Shown here: in pieces, positions 32,877-41,172 of the stretch | Numbering within the stretch: the first letter of the stretch is position 1 | Layout of the letters: the number at the start of each line of letters is the position of its first letter | Source: an uncultured Lachnospiraceae bacterium | GTDB taxonomy: Bacteria; Bacillota; Clostridia; Lachnospirales; Lachnospiraceae | Reading direction: 5' to 3' | Assembly: GCA_900320325.1 (NCBI GenBank) | Contig: ONRU01000002.1 | Location: forward strand, 1 to 52,116 | Length of the DNA: 52,116 nt | Notes under the pieces: generated by a model | Told to the model about the DNA's origin: nothing | Seen by the model: only the letters and a program-made list of their open reading frames with translations | Database searches by the model: none | Program-made: the position numbers and the translations under genes

Positions 32877-34775
32877 ATGATTCTGGATAGAATAAAAGGA
32901 CCGGAAGATGTCCGCAGGCTGACCTATAAGCAGACGGAGATCCTGGCGGAGGAGATCCGGCGGTTCCTGATCGAGACGACCAGCCGGACCGGCGGCCATC
33001 TGGCCTCCAATCTGGGCGTGGTCGAACTGACCATAGCCATGTACAGGGTATTCAATTTCCCCGAAGACAAGGTGGTCTGGGATGTCGGACACCAGTCCTA
33101 TACCCACAAGCTGCTCAGCGGCCGCAAGAGCGGTTTTGATGAGCTGCGTCAGTACGGCGGCATGAGCGGATTCCCCAAGCGCAGGGAAAGTGAATATGAC
33201 GCTTTTGACACAGGCCACAGCTCCACCTCCATTTCGGCGGCACTGGGCATTGCCCAGGCAAGGGACCTGCTGGGCCAGGACTATAAGGTCATTTCCGTGA
33301 TCGGCGACGGGGCCCTGACAGGCGGCATGGCCTATGAAGCCCTGAATAACGCGGGCCAGCGGAAGACCAATTTTATTATCATTCTCAATGACAACAACAT
33401 GTCCATTTCCCGCAACGTAGGCGGCATGCATACCTACCTGACCGAGCTCAGGGCGGACGCGGGCTATCATCAGCTGAAAAAGAGCGTGCAGGAGCGGCTG
33501 GAACGGATCCCGGTCGTGGGTAATTCCATGGTCGACGGCATTATCAAGACCAAGAACAGTATCAAGCAGCTGGTCATCCCGGGCATGCTTTTCGAGAACA
33601 TGGGGATTACCTATCTGGGTCCGGTGGACGGCCATGATATCCGTCAGATGGTCCGGATCCTGAAAGAGGCGGAAAAGATCGATCATACCGTTCTGATCCA
33701 TGTGCTGACCAAAAAAGGCAAGGGCTATGACCCGGCGGAAAGACATCCGGAAGCTTTCCACGGGGTCAATCCCTTTGATATCATGACCGGACAGCCTCTG
33801 GACCAGAAGAAAACAGTCACTTATACAGGTACTTTTTCCGAGGAGCTCTGCCGGCTGGCCGCGGAGGACGAGAAGATCGTTGCCGTAACGGCCGCCATGC
33901 CGGACGGGACAGGCCTGAAGCGTTTTTCCGAGGAATTTCCCGACCGCTTTTTTGATGTGGGCATCGCCGAGCAGCACGCGGTCACTTCGGCTGCCGGTAT
34001 GGCGGCAGCGGGACTGAAGCCGGTGGTGGCGGTCTACTCCTCCTTCCTGCAGCGGGCCTTTGACCAGATCATGATGGACGTCTGCCTGCAGGAACTGCCG
34101 GTCGTCTTCTGTATTGACAGGGCCGGCCTGGTCGGCAGCGACGGCGAGACCCATCAGGGCATTCTGGACCTGACTTATATGTCCGCCATTCCCAATATGA
34201 CGGTGATGGCGCCCAAGAACGCGCCGGAGCTCAGGGCCATGCTGCGCTTCGCGTTCGAGCTGAACAGGCCCGTGGCGATCCGCTATCCCAGAGGGAATGC
34301 CTATACGGGACTGGAAAGCTTCCAGACCCCTGTTGCCTATGGCAAAAGTGAGATGCTCTACGAAGAGGATACCATCGCTCTCCTGGCCGTAGGCAGTATG
34401 GTCTCCACAGCGGAACACATCCGGGAGAAGCTGCACAGGATCGGCTGCCGCTGCAGCCTGATCAACGGCCGCTTTATCAAGCCGGTGGACTTTGAGATGA
34501 TCGACCGGATCGCGGCCGGCCACCGGTATCTGGTCACCCTGGAGGAAAATGTTCTGCGGGGCGGATACGGGGAACAGGTCCTGGCCTATGTGGAGAGCAG
34601 ATATCCGGATCTGCGCGTGATCTGCGTCACGCTTCCGGACGCCTATGTCGAACATGGCAATGTGACCCTTCTGCGCAGCGTTCTGGGGATTGACAGTGAT
34701 TCGATCATGAAACAGCTCTGTGAAGAGATTCCCTGTCTCCGGGAGAAAGCGTCCGCGGAGGAGGAAGCAGAGTGA
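32877..34775 (+). CDS. dxs: 1-deoxy-D-xylulose-5-phosphate synthase
   Basis: A 632-residue thiamine-diphosphate enzyme that condenses pyruvate and glyceraldehyde 3-phosphate, the first step of the MEP pathway. It has GHQSYTHKLLSGR, the ThDP motif GDGALTGGMAYEALNNAG with the metal-binding NDNNMSIS, then the pyrimidine domain with FDVGIAEQHAVTSAAGMA (catalytic Glu) and the C-terminal transketolase fold. AGAGGA supports ATG 32877. Its stop overlaps the GTG start of the next gene. Demand for ThDP links it to thiT earlier in the window only in a general sense. Confidence 0.96.
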   Translation: MILDRIKGPEDVRRLTYKQTEILAEEIRRFLIETTSRTGGHLASNLGVVELTIAMYRVFNFPEDKVVWDVGHQSYTHKLLSGRKSGFDELRQYGGMSGFPKRRESEYDAFDTGHSSTSISAALGIAQARDLLGQDYKVISVIGDGALTGGMAYEALNNAGQRKTNFIIILNDNNMSISRNVGGMHTYLTELRADAGYHQLKKSVQERLERIPVVGNSMVDGIIKTKNSIKQLVIPGMLFENMGITYLGPVDGHDIRQMVRILKEAEKIDHTVLIHVLTKKGKGYDPAERHPEAFHGVNPFDIMTGQPLDQKKTVTYTGTFSEELCRLAAEDEKIVAVTAAMPDGTGLKRFSEEFPDRFFDVGIAEQHAVTSAAGMAAAGLKPVVAVYSSFLQRAFDQIMMDVCLQELPVVFCIDRAGLVGSDGETHQGILDLTYMSAIPNMTVMAPKNAPELRAMLRFAFELNRPVAIRYPRGNAYTGLESFQTPVAYGKSEMLYEEDTIALLAVGSMVSTAEHIREKLHRIGCRCSLINGRFIKPVDFEMIDRIAAGHRYLVTLEENVLRGGYGEQVLAYVESRYPDLRVICVTLPDAYVEHGNVTLLRSVLGIDSDSIMKQLCEEIPCLREKASAEEEAE

Positions 34776-35479
34776 AATATGTGATTTCTGATATTCATGG
34801 CTGCTATGACCAGTTCCGGGCACTGACGGAGAGAATCGGGATCCGGACATCGGATACCCTTTACATTCTGGGGGACTGTGTGGATAAAGGACCGGAGCCG
34901 GTCCGGGTCCTGCGGGATCTGGCAGCCAGGGACAATGTGGCTGTCCTGATGGGCAACCATGACGCGGCTGCTCTCAAAGTCCTGCGCGGCCTCCCCGAGG
35001 GCGTCAATGAAATGAATTTCCGCAGTCTTCTGCCCCGGAGGGACCGCCTGCCCTACATTTTCTGGATGCGGGACGGGGGGCGGATCACTGCGGAGCAGTT
35101 CATGGCCCTGCCCGGCGCGGAGCGGGAGCGGCTCCTGGACTTTATGGGGAGCTTTCTGCCCTGGGCGGAGACAGAGGCCGGCGGCCGGCATTATGTTATG
35201 GTCCACGCGGGGATCCATGGCTTCGCCCCGGACCGCCCCATGTCTTCCTATTCCATGAATGATCTGATCCTGCACAGGGCTGATTACGGCAGACGTTATT
35301 TTACGGAGCCGGACCGGATCCTGGTGACCGGCCACACACCGACCTTTACCATAAGGTCCGACGGTCAGTCCCTGGTCTATCGGGAGCAGGGGCATCTGGC
35401 GGTCGACTGCGGCTGTGTATACGGCGGCTGTCTGTGCGCGGTCTGTCTGGACAACCTGCAGGTATGGTATCAGACCTGA
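34772..35479 (+). CDS. PPP-type metallophosphoesterase
   Basis: A 235-residue calcineurin-like phosphoesterase. The metal-binding motifs of the PPP group are present in order: SDIHG (6-10), GDCVDKG, GNHD and VTGHTP, plus HAGIHG. Bacterial relatives act as protein phosphatases (PrpA/PrpE type) or diadenosine-tetraphosphate hydrolases; which applies is not decidable here. The start is GTG at 34772, overlapping the dxs stop by four bases (GTGA), which implies translational coupling. C-terminal cysteines (CGCVYGGCLCAVC) are unusually dense. Confidence 0.82.
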   Translation: MKYVISDIHGCYDQFRALTERIGIRTSDTLYILGDCVDKGPEPVRVLRDLAARDNVAVLMGNHDAAALKVLRGLPEGVNEMNFRSLLPRRDRLPYIFWMRDGGRITAEQFMALPGAERERLLDFMGSFLPWAETEAGGRHYVMVHAGIHGFAPDRPMSSYSMNDLILHRADYGRRYFTEPDRILVTGHTPTFTIRSDGQSLVYREQGHLAVDCGCVYGGCLCAVCLDNLQVWYQT

Positions 35480-35482
35480 CAC

Positions 35483-35511
35483 TTGCATTTACGGGGGTGA
35501 GATGTCATAAT
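35483..35511 (+). promoter_or_regulatory. Promoter of the peptide/nickel ABC operon
   Basis: TTGCAT (35483-35488), 17-base spacer, CATAAT (35506-35511) with a TGT extension. Transcription would start near 35518, leaving a 170-base leader. Confidence 0.65.
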
Positions 35512-35525
35512 TGTCTTGCGCTATA

Positions 35526-35610
35526 TTCGGAACGGTTCCGAAACGGCAGCAGGTCATCAGTAACATGAATCAGGAGATAGGAAACCTATGTCCGCTGGCT
35601 GGTGTCTGCC
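35526..35610 (+). promoter_or_regulatory. Candidate riboswitch aptamer of unknown class
   Basis: First a 7-bp hairpin TTCGGAA/TTCCGAA (35526-35542). Then a junction: GGCAG (35545-35549) can close with CTGCC (35606-35610) around TCAT/ATGA (35554-35568) and ATAGG/CCTAT (35577-35589). The single-stranded joints repeat CAGG (35550-35553) and CAGGAG (35571-35576). The 3' closing strand lies within the terminator that follows, so the two folds exclude each other, the usual riboswitch design. The repeated CAGG joints recall the NiCo (czcD) class, but I cannot confirm this. Confidence 0.5.
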
Positions 35611-35629
35611 CAGCCACGCGGATTTTTTT
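35591..35629 (+). terminator. Leader terminator of the ABC operon
   Basis: TCCGC (35591-35595) with GCGGA (35618-35622) and GGCTGG (35597-35602) with CCAGCC (35610-35615), followed by seven Ts. It precedes the first gene by 60 bases, so it is an attenuator. Confidence 0.85.
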
Positions 35630-35688
35630 GTGTCAATCCGCCGCGGCGGGCGCGGGCAGCCGGAAACCCACAAAAGAAAGGTGGAAAA

Positions 35689-37203
35689 ATGAAAAAGAGA
35701 TTTGCAGCAGCTGTACTCGCTGTCCTTATGACAGCCTCACTGACGGCATGCGGCGGGAAGTCCGCGGGAAGCGGCGAAGCGGCCGCGGGCACCGGAGAAG
35801 GAGGGACCTTTATTTACGGTCTGTCGACCGAAATCAACAATTTTGATCCGTTCACATCCACGACCGCGGACGCCAAGAGCATTTACTACAACATTTATGA
35901 AGGCCTGGTCAAGGTCAATGAGGACGGTTCGGAGTTCCTGCCCGCTGTGGCCAGCGAAGTTACCCGGGACAGCGATTCCGCTTATACCTTTACCCTCCGT
36001 GACGGCGTGAAATTCCATAACGGTCAGGAAGTGACCATGGAAGATGTCACCTACTCCATCGATCTTGCAATCAAAAGCAAGATCAACGGCTTTGATAATA
36101 TCAAGGATTACAGCGTTGACGGCAATAAGATCACCATCAACCTCAATACGCCGGATATCGGCTTCCTGGCCTACATGGTCCAGGCCATCGTTCCGGCCGG
36201 ATCCGATGATAACGGAGAACTGGCCCTGCAGCCTGTCGGCACAGGCCCCTATGCCTTCTCTGACTATGAAGTACAGGACCATGTGACCCTGGTGAAAAAC
36301 AATGATTACTGGGGAGAACCTGCCCATCTGGATGAGGTCGAGGTCCGTTTCCTGGCAGACCAGACAGAGCTTCTGACCGCTTTCCAGGCCGGCAGCATCG
36401 ATGGTTTCAGCGCCTACGGGGGCATTGTATCCCAGCTGGAAGAAGGTACCTACAATCCTTACTACAGCAATTCCAACGCGGTACAGGTGCTGGCTCTCAA
36501 CAACGCGGTCAAACCTTTTGACGATGTCAGAGTCAGACAGGCGGTGGCCTACGCGGTCGACGCCGATGAGATCAATGAACTGGTCAACTACGGCCATGCC
36601 GTGATCGTCGGAACGCCTGTGATTCCCGGTCTCGCCAAATACTGCAATACAGAGACTGCCGATGATTACGCGGTGGATACGGCCAAAGCCAAAACGCTTC
36701 TGGAAGAGGCAGGCTATAAGGACGGCTTCAGCTTTACGGTCAAGGTTCCCAGTGTATATCCGGTCCATGTGGATTCCGCCCAGGTCATGGTCAATCAGCT
36801 GGCCAAGGCCGGGATCACCATGAACATTGAACAGGTAGACTGGGCCACCTGGCTGGACAGCGTCTATACGAACAGAGACTATGAGGCAACGATCATTTCC
36901 CTGGACGCGGCGACAGCCTATCCTGCCGCTTACATGAGCAGATATCAGTCCGACGCCGGCAACAACTTTATCAATTACAAGTCAGATGCCTTTGACGCCA
37001 AGTATAAGGAAGCCATCACGTCGACCGATGAAGACGCGCAGACAGGGCTTTTCATGGAAGCCCAGCAGATCCTCAGCGATGAGTGCTGCAGCGTTTTCAT
37101 CGAAGATATTTCCACTGTCAGAGTCTGGGCGCCTGCTTTTGAAGGATGTGCCGACTCGCCGCTTTACGCGATCGACTTCGCGTCCGTTTCCAAAGTCCAA
37201 TAA
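35689..37203 (+). CDS. ABC transporter substrate-binding lipoprotein, family 5 (peptide/nickel)
   Basis: A 504-residue lipoprotein. The signal ends at LTAC with Cys21, followed by a Gly/Ser/Ala linker. The SBP family 5 body is clear: TEINNFDPFTSTTADAKSIYYNIYEGLVKV, then YTFTLRDGVKFHNGQEVTMEDVTYSI, GTGPYAFSDYEVQDHVTLVKNNDYWG, FDDVRVRQAVAYAVDADEIN. The family binds peptides, nickel chelates or sugars; the ligand is not readable. ATG 35689 has AAAGGTGG upstream; the frame from 35602 is rejected because it starts inside the terminator. It is the first of five operon genes. Confidence 0.93.
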   Translation: MKKRFAAAVLAVLMTASLTACGGKSAGSGEAAAGTGEGGTFIYGLSTEINNFDPFTSTTADAKSIYYNIYEGLVKVNEDGSEFLPAVASEVTRDSDSAYTFTLRDGVKFHNGQEVTMEDVTYSIDLAIKSKINGFDNIKDYSVDGNKITINLNTPDIGFLAYMVQAIVPAGSDDNGELALQPVGTGPYAFSDYEVQDHVTLVKNNDYWGEPAHLDEVEVRFLADQTELLTAFQAGSIDGFSAYGGIVSQLEEGTYNPYYSNSNAVQVLALNNAVKPFDDVRVRQAVAYAVDADEINELVNYGHAVIVGTPVIPGLAKYCNTETADDYAVDTAKAKTLLEEAGYKDGFSFTVKVPSVYPVHVDSAQVMVNQLAKAGITMNIEQVDWATWLDSVYTNRDYEATIISLDAATAYPAAYMSRYQSDAGNNFINYKSDAFDAKYKEAITSTDEDAQTGLFMEAQQILSDECCSVFIEDISTVRVWAPAFEGCADSPLYAIDFASVSKVQ

Positions 37204-37223
37204 GACTGCGGGACCGTTTTCGG

Positions 37224-37252
37224 GCCCGGTCTCAGCCATGCTGAGGCCGGGC
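37224..37252 (+). other. Intercistronic hairpin behind the binding-protein gene
   Basis: A 13-bp stem (37224-37236 with 37240-37252, one T-G wobble) with a CAT loop, followed by TGGTTTCTGTTT, a poor U-run. Such hairpins commonly protect the binding-protein mRNA and reduce readthrough, giving more binding protein than permease. Confidence 0.6.
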
Positions 37253-37322
37253 TGGTTTCTGTTTCAGAAGAATTACGCCGCGGCAGGTCCGCCTGCCCGG
37301 TACCAGCGTACGGAGGATGACC

Positions 37323-38273
37323 GTGAAATATTTCATCAGAAAATTCCTGATCCTGATACTGACTGTATTTTTGATTTCTCTTATGACATTTGTGGCCTTT
37401 CATGTGATTCCGGGAGATCCGGCCAGACTGATCCTGGGCACTTCGGCCAGTGAGGAAGCGGTAGAGGCCCTGCGGGAGAAGCTGGGGACCAATCTGCCGC
37501 TGACTGTCCAGTACAGGAACTGGATCGCGGGATTCCTGCGGGGAGATTTCGGTACTTCGATCAAATACCGCATGCCTGTGGCGGCCCTGATGCATGACAG
37601 GATTCCCGTGACGACCCTGCTGGGCGTCATGGCCCTGGTCCTGATCCTGCTGATCGGGATACCTCTGGGCATCTTTTCGGCCAGGGTACGCAATACCCCG
37701 GGCGAGCATGTCCTGAATTTCATTAACATTCTGGGAATTTCCTTCCCGAACTTTTTCCTGAGTATTATCTTTATCTGGATCTTCGGGCTGACCCTGCACT
37801 GGTTCACGCCGGGGCGCTATATCACCTTTGACCGGGACTGGGCAGGCTGTCTGCGCTTTATGTTCTGGCCGGCCCTGTCGGTCGCCATACCGCAGACGGC
37901 GGTCCTGGTCAAATACGTGCGGACCGCCATGCTGGAACAGCTCCGGGAGGATTATGTCCGGACCGCCAGGGGCAAGGGCGTGGGAGAGACGGCCATTCTC
38001 TATGTCCATGTTTTCAAGAACGCCATTGTGGCGGTGGTGCCCCTGATCGGCATGATCATCGCCTCTGTTCTTTCCGGCAGCATCATCATTGAACAGGTAT
38101 ACGGCATACCGGGCATCGGAAAGCTCCTGATCTCTTCCGTGACATCCAGGGATTTTCCGCTGACCCAGACCCTGGTCGTCTATATCGCGGTCATCATTGT
38201 TGTCATCAATTTCCTGGTAGATATCGTGATCCAGATCATTGATCCCAGGATTCGGCTGGCTGACCGCAGCTGA
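37323..38273 (+). CDS. ABC permease, DppB type
   Basis: A 316-residue inner-membrane permease with six predicted helices. The N-terminus (KYFIRKFLILILTVFLISLMTFVAFHVIPGDPA) and the EAA loop (EDYVRTARGKGVGETAILYVHVFKNA) are those of the DppB/OppB/NikB family. The C-terminal VYGIPGIGKLLI fits too. GGAGG at 37312-37316 lies six bases before GTG 37323 but abuts ATG 37317, so GTG is the better start. It forms the channel together with the next gene's product. Confidence 0.92.
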   Translation: MKYFIRKFLILILTVFLISLMTFVAFHVIPGDPARLILGTSASEEAVEALREKLGTNLPLTVQYRNWIAGFLRGDFGTSIKYRMPVAALMHDRIPVTTLLGVMALVLILLIGIPLGIFSARVRNTPGEHVLNFINILGISFPNFFLSIIFIWIFGLTLHWFTPGRYITFDRDWAGCLRFMFWPALSVAIPQTAVLVKYVRTAMLEQLREDYVRTARGKGVGETAILYVHVFKNAIVAVVPLIGMIIASVLSGSIIIEQVYGIPGIGKLLISSVTSRDFPLTQTLVVYIAVIIVVINFLVDIVIQIIDPRIRLADRS

Positions 38274-38289
38274 GGAAGGAGGAAGTCCC

Positions 38290-39090
38290 GTGAAAAAAGG
38301 AACCATCGAGTTCAGGATCGGCTTCACGCTGACAGGGATCATTCTGTTCCTGGCCATCCTGAGCATCTTTTATACCCCCTACGACATCAATGCCATGGAC
38401 AAGACGGCCAGGCAGCTGGCCCCATCTCTGCAGCACCTGTTCGGCACGGACAATTACGGCAGGGATATATTCTCCCGGGCCATCACCGGCAGCCGTTTTA
38501 CCCTGCTGGTGGCCCTGTCGACCGTGGGCAGCTGTACGGTCATTGCTTCGGCCCTGGGCCTGATCAGCGGATATCTGGGCGGCCCCGTAGACGAGATCAT
38601 CATGCGCCTGATCGACGCGATCAGCTCTTTCCCGGATATTCTGATCGCCCTGATCGTTGTGACCATCCTGTCCTACGGCAAATACACCATTGTCATCGCC
38701 CTGTGCGTGACATTTGTCCCCAGTTTTACCAGGATCGTCAGGACCGCCACTCTGCAGTTCAAGAACGCGGAGTTCGTCCGTAATCTGCGGGTGTTCGGCG
38801 TATCGGACCTGCGGATCCTGCTGGTCCATATTTTCCCCAATACCTTTCCCCTGCTTCTGTCCACGATCGTGATCGGCCTGTCCAATGCCATTCTGGCGGA
38901 AGCGGCCATGAGCTATCTGGGTCTGGGCATCCAGCCCCCTACGCCCAGCTGGGGCAGGATGCTGCAGGAATCCCAGGCGATCATTTACAATGCCCCCTGG
39001 GCGGCCATAGCGCCCGGTATCATGATCGTTATGACTATTATGGGACTCAATTCGATCGGTGAAGGAATCCGCAAGAGATATCTTGCCTGA
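38290..39090 (+). CDS. ABC permease, DppC type
   Basis: A 266-residue permease of the DppC/OppC/NikC family. It has HLFGTDNYGRDIFSRAITGSR, a hallmark of DppC-type N-domains, the EAA loop (EFVRNLRVFGVSDLRILLVHIFPN) and the closing AEAAMSYLGLGIQPPTPSWGRML. GTG 38290 follows AGGAGG (38278-38283) by six bases; a longer frame from 38239 would overlap the previous gene. The gap to the DppB-type gene is 16 bases. Confidence 0.92.
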   Translation: MKKGTIEFRIGFTLTGIILFLAILSIFYTPYDINAMDKTARQLAPSLQHLFGTDNYGRDIFSRAITGSRFTLLVALSTVGSCTVIASALGLISGYLGGPVDEIIMRLIDAISSFPDILIALIVVTILSYGKYTIVIALCVTFVPSFTRIVRTATLQFKNAEFVRNLRVFGVSDLRILLVHIFPNTFPLLLSTIVIGLSNAILAEAAMSYLGLGIQPPTPSWGRMLQESQAIIYNAPWAAIAPGIMIVMTIMGLNSIGEGIRKRYLA

Positions 39091-39101
39091 GGTATACATA
39101 T

Positions 39102-40073
39102 ATGAAAGAAACGCTGCTGAATGTTAAACATCTGACACTGGGCGTTACGGAAAGGGACGGTTCCGTCAACAAAGCGGTCGACGATATTTCCTTTGAGGTC
39201 AGAAAGGGTGAGATCCTGGGCATCGTGGGAGAATCCGGCTGCGGTAAATCCCTCACGGTCATGACCCTGATGGGCCTGATGAAGGATGATGTTTTTGTCA
39301 TGGACGGGCAGATCCTGTTCGGACAGGATGATCTGGTCCGGGTGACCCCGGAAAGAAGGAGACAGATCAATGGCAATGATCTGTCCATCATTTATCAGGA
39401 ACCCATGACCAGCCTGAACCCCCTGATCAAAATAGGCAGGCAGGTGGGAGAGCCCCTGCGTCTGCACAGAAAGGACCTGTCTGAGAAGGAGATCGACCGT
39501 ATGGTCCTGGAGCTGCTGACGGAAGTGGGCATTCAGAATCCCGGCCAGATCATGAAAAGCTATCCCCACCAGCTGTCAGGCGGCATGCGCCAGCGTGTCA
39601 TGATCGCCATGGCCTCTATCTGCAGGCCCCGGATCCTGGTGGCAGACGAACCGACCACTGCCCTGGATGTGACCACCCAGGCCCATGTGCTCAGCCTCCT
39701 CAAACGGGTCAATGAGGAATTCGGGACCACCATCCTCTTTATCTCCCATGATCTGGGCGTCATCAACCGGGTCTGCGACAGAGTCCTGATCATGTACGCG
39801 GGCAAGATCGTGGAACGGGGAAAAACAAGGGATATCCTGAATCATCCGGCCCACCAGTATACCAAGGGGCTGATCCGGTCCATTCCCACAAGAGACCAGA
39901 AGGGAAAGGACCTGATCTGCATTCCCGGCAGAGTCCCTTCCACCATGGATCCCAGGGAACCCTGTCCCTTTGCGCCCCGCTGCGGCCACACCATGGAGGC
40001 CTGCAGGCAGACCTTCCCGGAATGCCGGGAGCTGTCCAAAGACCACATTGTTTACTGTCATATGTTTGACTGA
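39102..40073 (+). CDS. ABC ATPase, DppD type
   Basis: A 323-residue ATP-binding subunit. It has Walker A GESGCGKS, the Q-loop IIYQEPMTSLNP, signature LSGGMRQRV, Walker B ILVADEPTTALD and the H-loop ISHDLG. The C-terminal OppD/DppD extension with the cysteine cluster (CPFAPRCGHTMEAC and CRELSKDHIVYC) may bind an iron-sulfur cluster, as found in related proteins. It pairs with the next gene's product on the membrane. Confidence 0.94.
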   Translation: MKETLLNVKHLTLGVTERDGSVNKAVDDISFEVRKGEILGIVGESGCGKSLTVMTLMGLMKDDVFVMDGQILFGQDDLVRVTPERRRQINGNDLSIIYQEPMTSLNPLIKIGRQVGEPLRLHRKDLSEKEIDRMVLELLTEVGIQNPGQIMKSYPHQLSGGMRQRVMIAMASICRPRILVADEPTTALDVTTQAHVLSLLKRVNEEFGTTILFISHDLGVINRVCDRVLIMYAGKIVERGKTRDILNHPAHQYTKGLIRSIPTRDQKGKDLICIPGRVPSTMDPREPCPFAPRCGHTMEACRQTFPECRELSKDHIVYCHMFD

Positions 40074-40120
40074 TCCGGCAGCCGGACAAGGGACTGCCAT
40101 TCAGTGCGGGAGGAAATCGC

Positions 40121-41092
40121 ATGGATAACACAAAGCCTGCCGGAGAGGATATTCTGCGGGTAGAGCATGTCAGCAATTATTATTCGGACAACGGCCTGGG
40201 AATCCTCCGGAGCCGGAAGCGCAGCCAGGTTCTGCAGGACGTCAGCCTGACCATCGGCAGGGACGAGTTCTTTGGCCTGGTGGGAGAGAGCGGCTGCGGC
40301 AAATCCACCCTGGGGAACGCCATCCTGGGCCTGATTCCCTATGAGGGGAAGATCACCGTGGCCGGTCTGGAATATGGCAAGGTCAGCAGGAAAGAGTTCA
40401 CCAGGCACATCCAGGCGGTCTTCCAGGACCCCCTGAGCGCCATGAACCCCCGCAGGACCATAGGGGATACCATGAAGGAGCCCCTGATGGCCCATGGAAT
40501 CGGGACCCCGGAGGAGCAGGAAGCGGCAGTCCGCGCCATGCTGGAAACAGTCGGTCTGGACGCCTCCTACGCGGACCGTTATCCCCGGGAACTGTCCGGC
40601 GGACAGCGGCAGAGGGTCTGCATCGGGGCGGCTCTGATGCTGGAACCCGAGCTGATCATCGCGGATGAGGCAATCTCCGCCCTGGATGTATCCGTGGGTT
40701 CCCAGATCCTCAACCTGTTCCGGACCATTGATGTAGAACGGGATTTTTCCATGCTCTTTATATCCCATAATCTGAACGTGGTCTATTATCTGTGTGACCG
40801 GATCGCTGTCATGTATAAGGGCAGCATCGTGGAGATGGGGACCGCGGACGCGGTCTATAATGACCCTATGCATCCTTATACAAGGCTTCTGCTCAGCGCC
40901 ATTCCCGATTACGCGTCGGAGGATGACGGGGACAGGGCCCTGCTGGAACGTTTCCGCCCTCCTGTGGAGGGATCCTGCGCTTTTTACCACCGCTGTCCCC
41001 ATGCCACGGATAAGTGCAAAAAAGTACCGGAACTGCGCAATAAAGCCTACAGGGGCGAGGAGGAACACCTGGTCCGCTGCTTTTATCTGTAG
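40121..41092 (+). CDS. ABC ATPase, DppF type
   Basis: A 323-residue ATP-binding subunit, partner of the DppD-type protein. It has Walker A GESGCGKST, Q-loop AVFQDPLSAMNPR, signature LSGGQRQRV, Walker B LIIADEAISALD and H-loop ISHNLN. In Walker B the usual DEP is DEA, a common variant. The C-terminal cysteine cluster (CAFYHRCPHATDKC) is present. GGAGGAAA precedes the ATG. It is the last gene of the importer. Confidence 0.93.
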   Translation: MDNTKPAGEDILRVEHVSNYYSDNGLGILRSRKRSQVLQDVSLTIGRDEFFGLVGESGCGKSTLGNAILGLIPYEGKITVAGLEYGKVSRKEFTRHIQAVFQDPLSAMNPRRTIGDTMKEPLMAHGIGTPEEQEAAVRAMLETVGLDASYADRYPRELSGGQRQRVCIGAALMLEPELIIADEAISALDVSVGSQILNLFRTIDVERDFSMLFISHNLNVVYYLCDRIAVMYKGSIVEMGTADAVYNDPMHPYTRLLLSAIPDYASEDDGDRALLERFRPPVEGSCAFYHRCPHATDKCKKVPELRNKAYRGEEEHLVRCFYL

Positions 41093-41105
41093 ATCCGCGG
41101 AAGAC

Positions 41106-41149
41106 GCCCGCTTCAAAGCGGCAGGCGCAGGCGGCGGGCAGTGCTTTTT
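41106..41149 (+). terminator. Possible weak terminator of the ABC operon
   Basis: GCCCGC (41106-41111) can pair with GCGGGC (41134-41139), followed by AGTGC and five Ts. Competing pairings within make it uncertain; coaX might be partly co-transcribed. Confidence 0.35.
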
Positions 41150-41172
41150 GCTAATCAGGAAAGGAGTAGAAT

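Noticed and set aside
32799..34850. 683-codon minus frame opposite dxs
   Set aside because: Shadow of a clearly assigned gene; composition is not protein-like.
35526..35542. Guanidine-II (mini-ykkC) hairpin
   Set aside because: Only one hairpin with a CGG loop is present; the class needs two hairpins with ACGR loops closed by GC pairs.
35518..35629. T-box leader before the ABC operon
   Set aside because: No GGGTGGNACCGCG-type antiterminator block, and the gene is not tied to an aminoacyl-tRNA.
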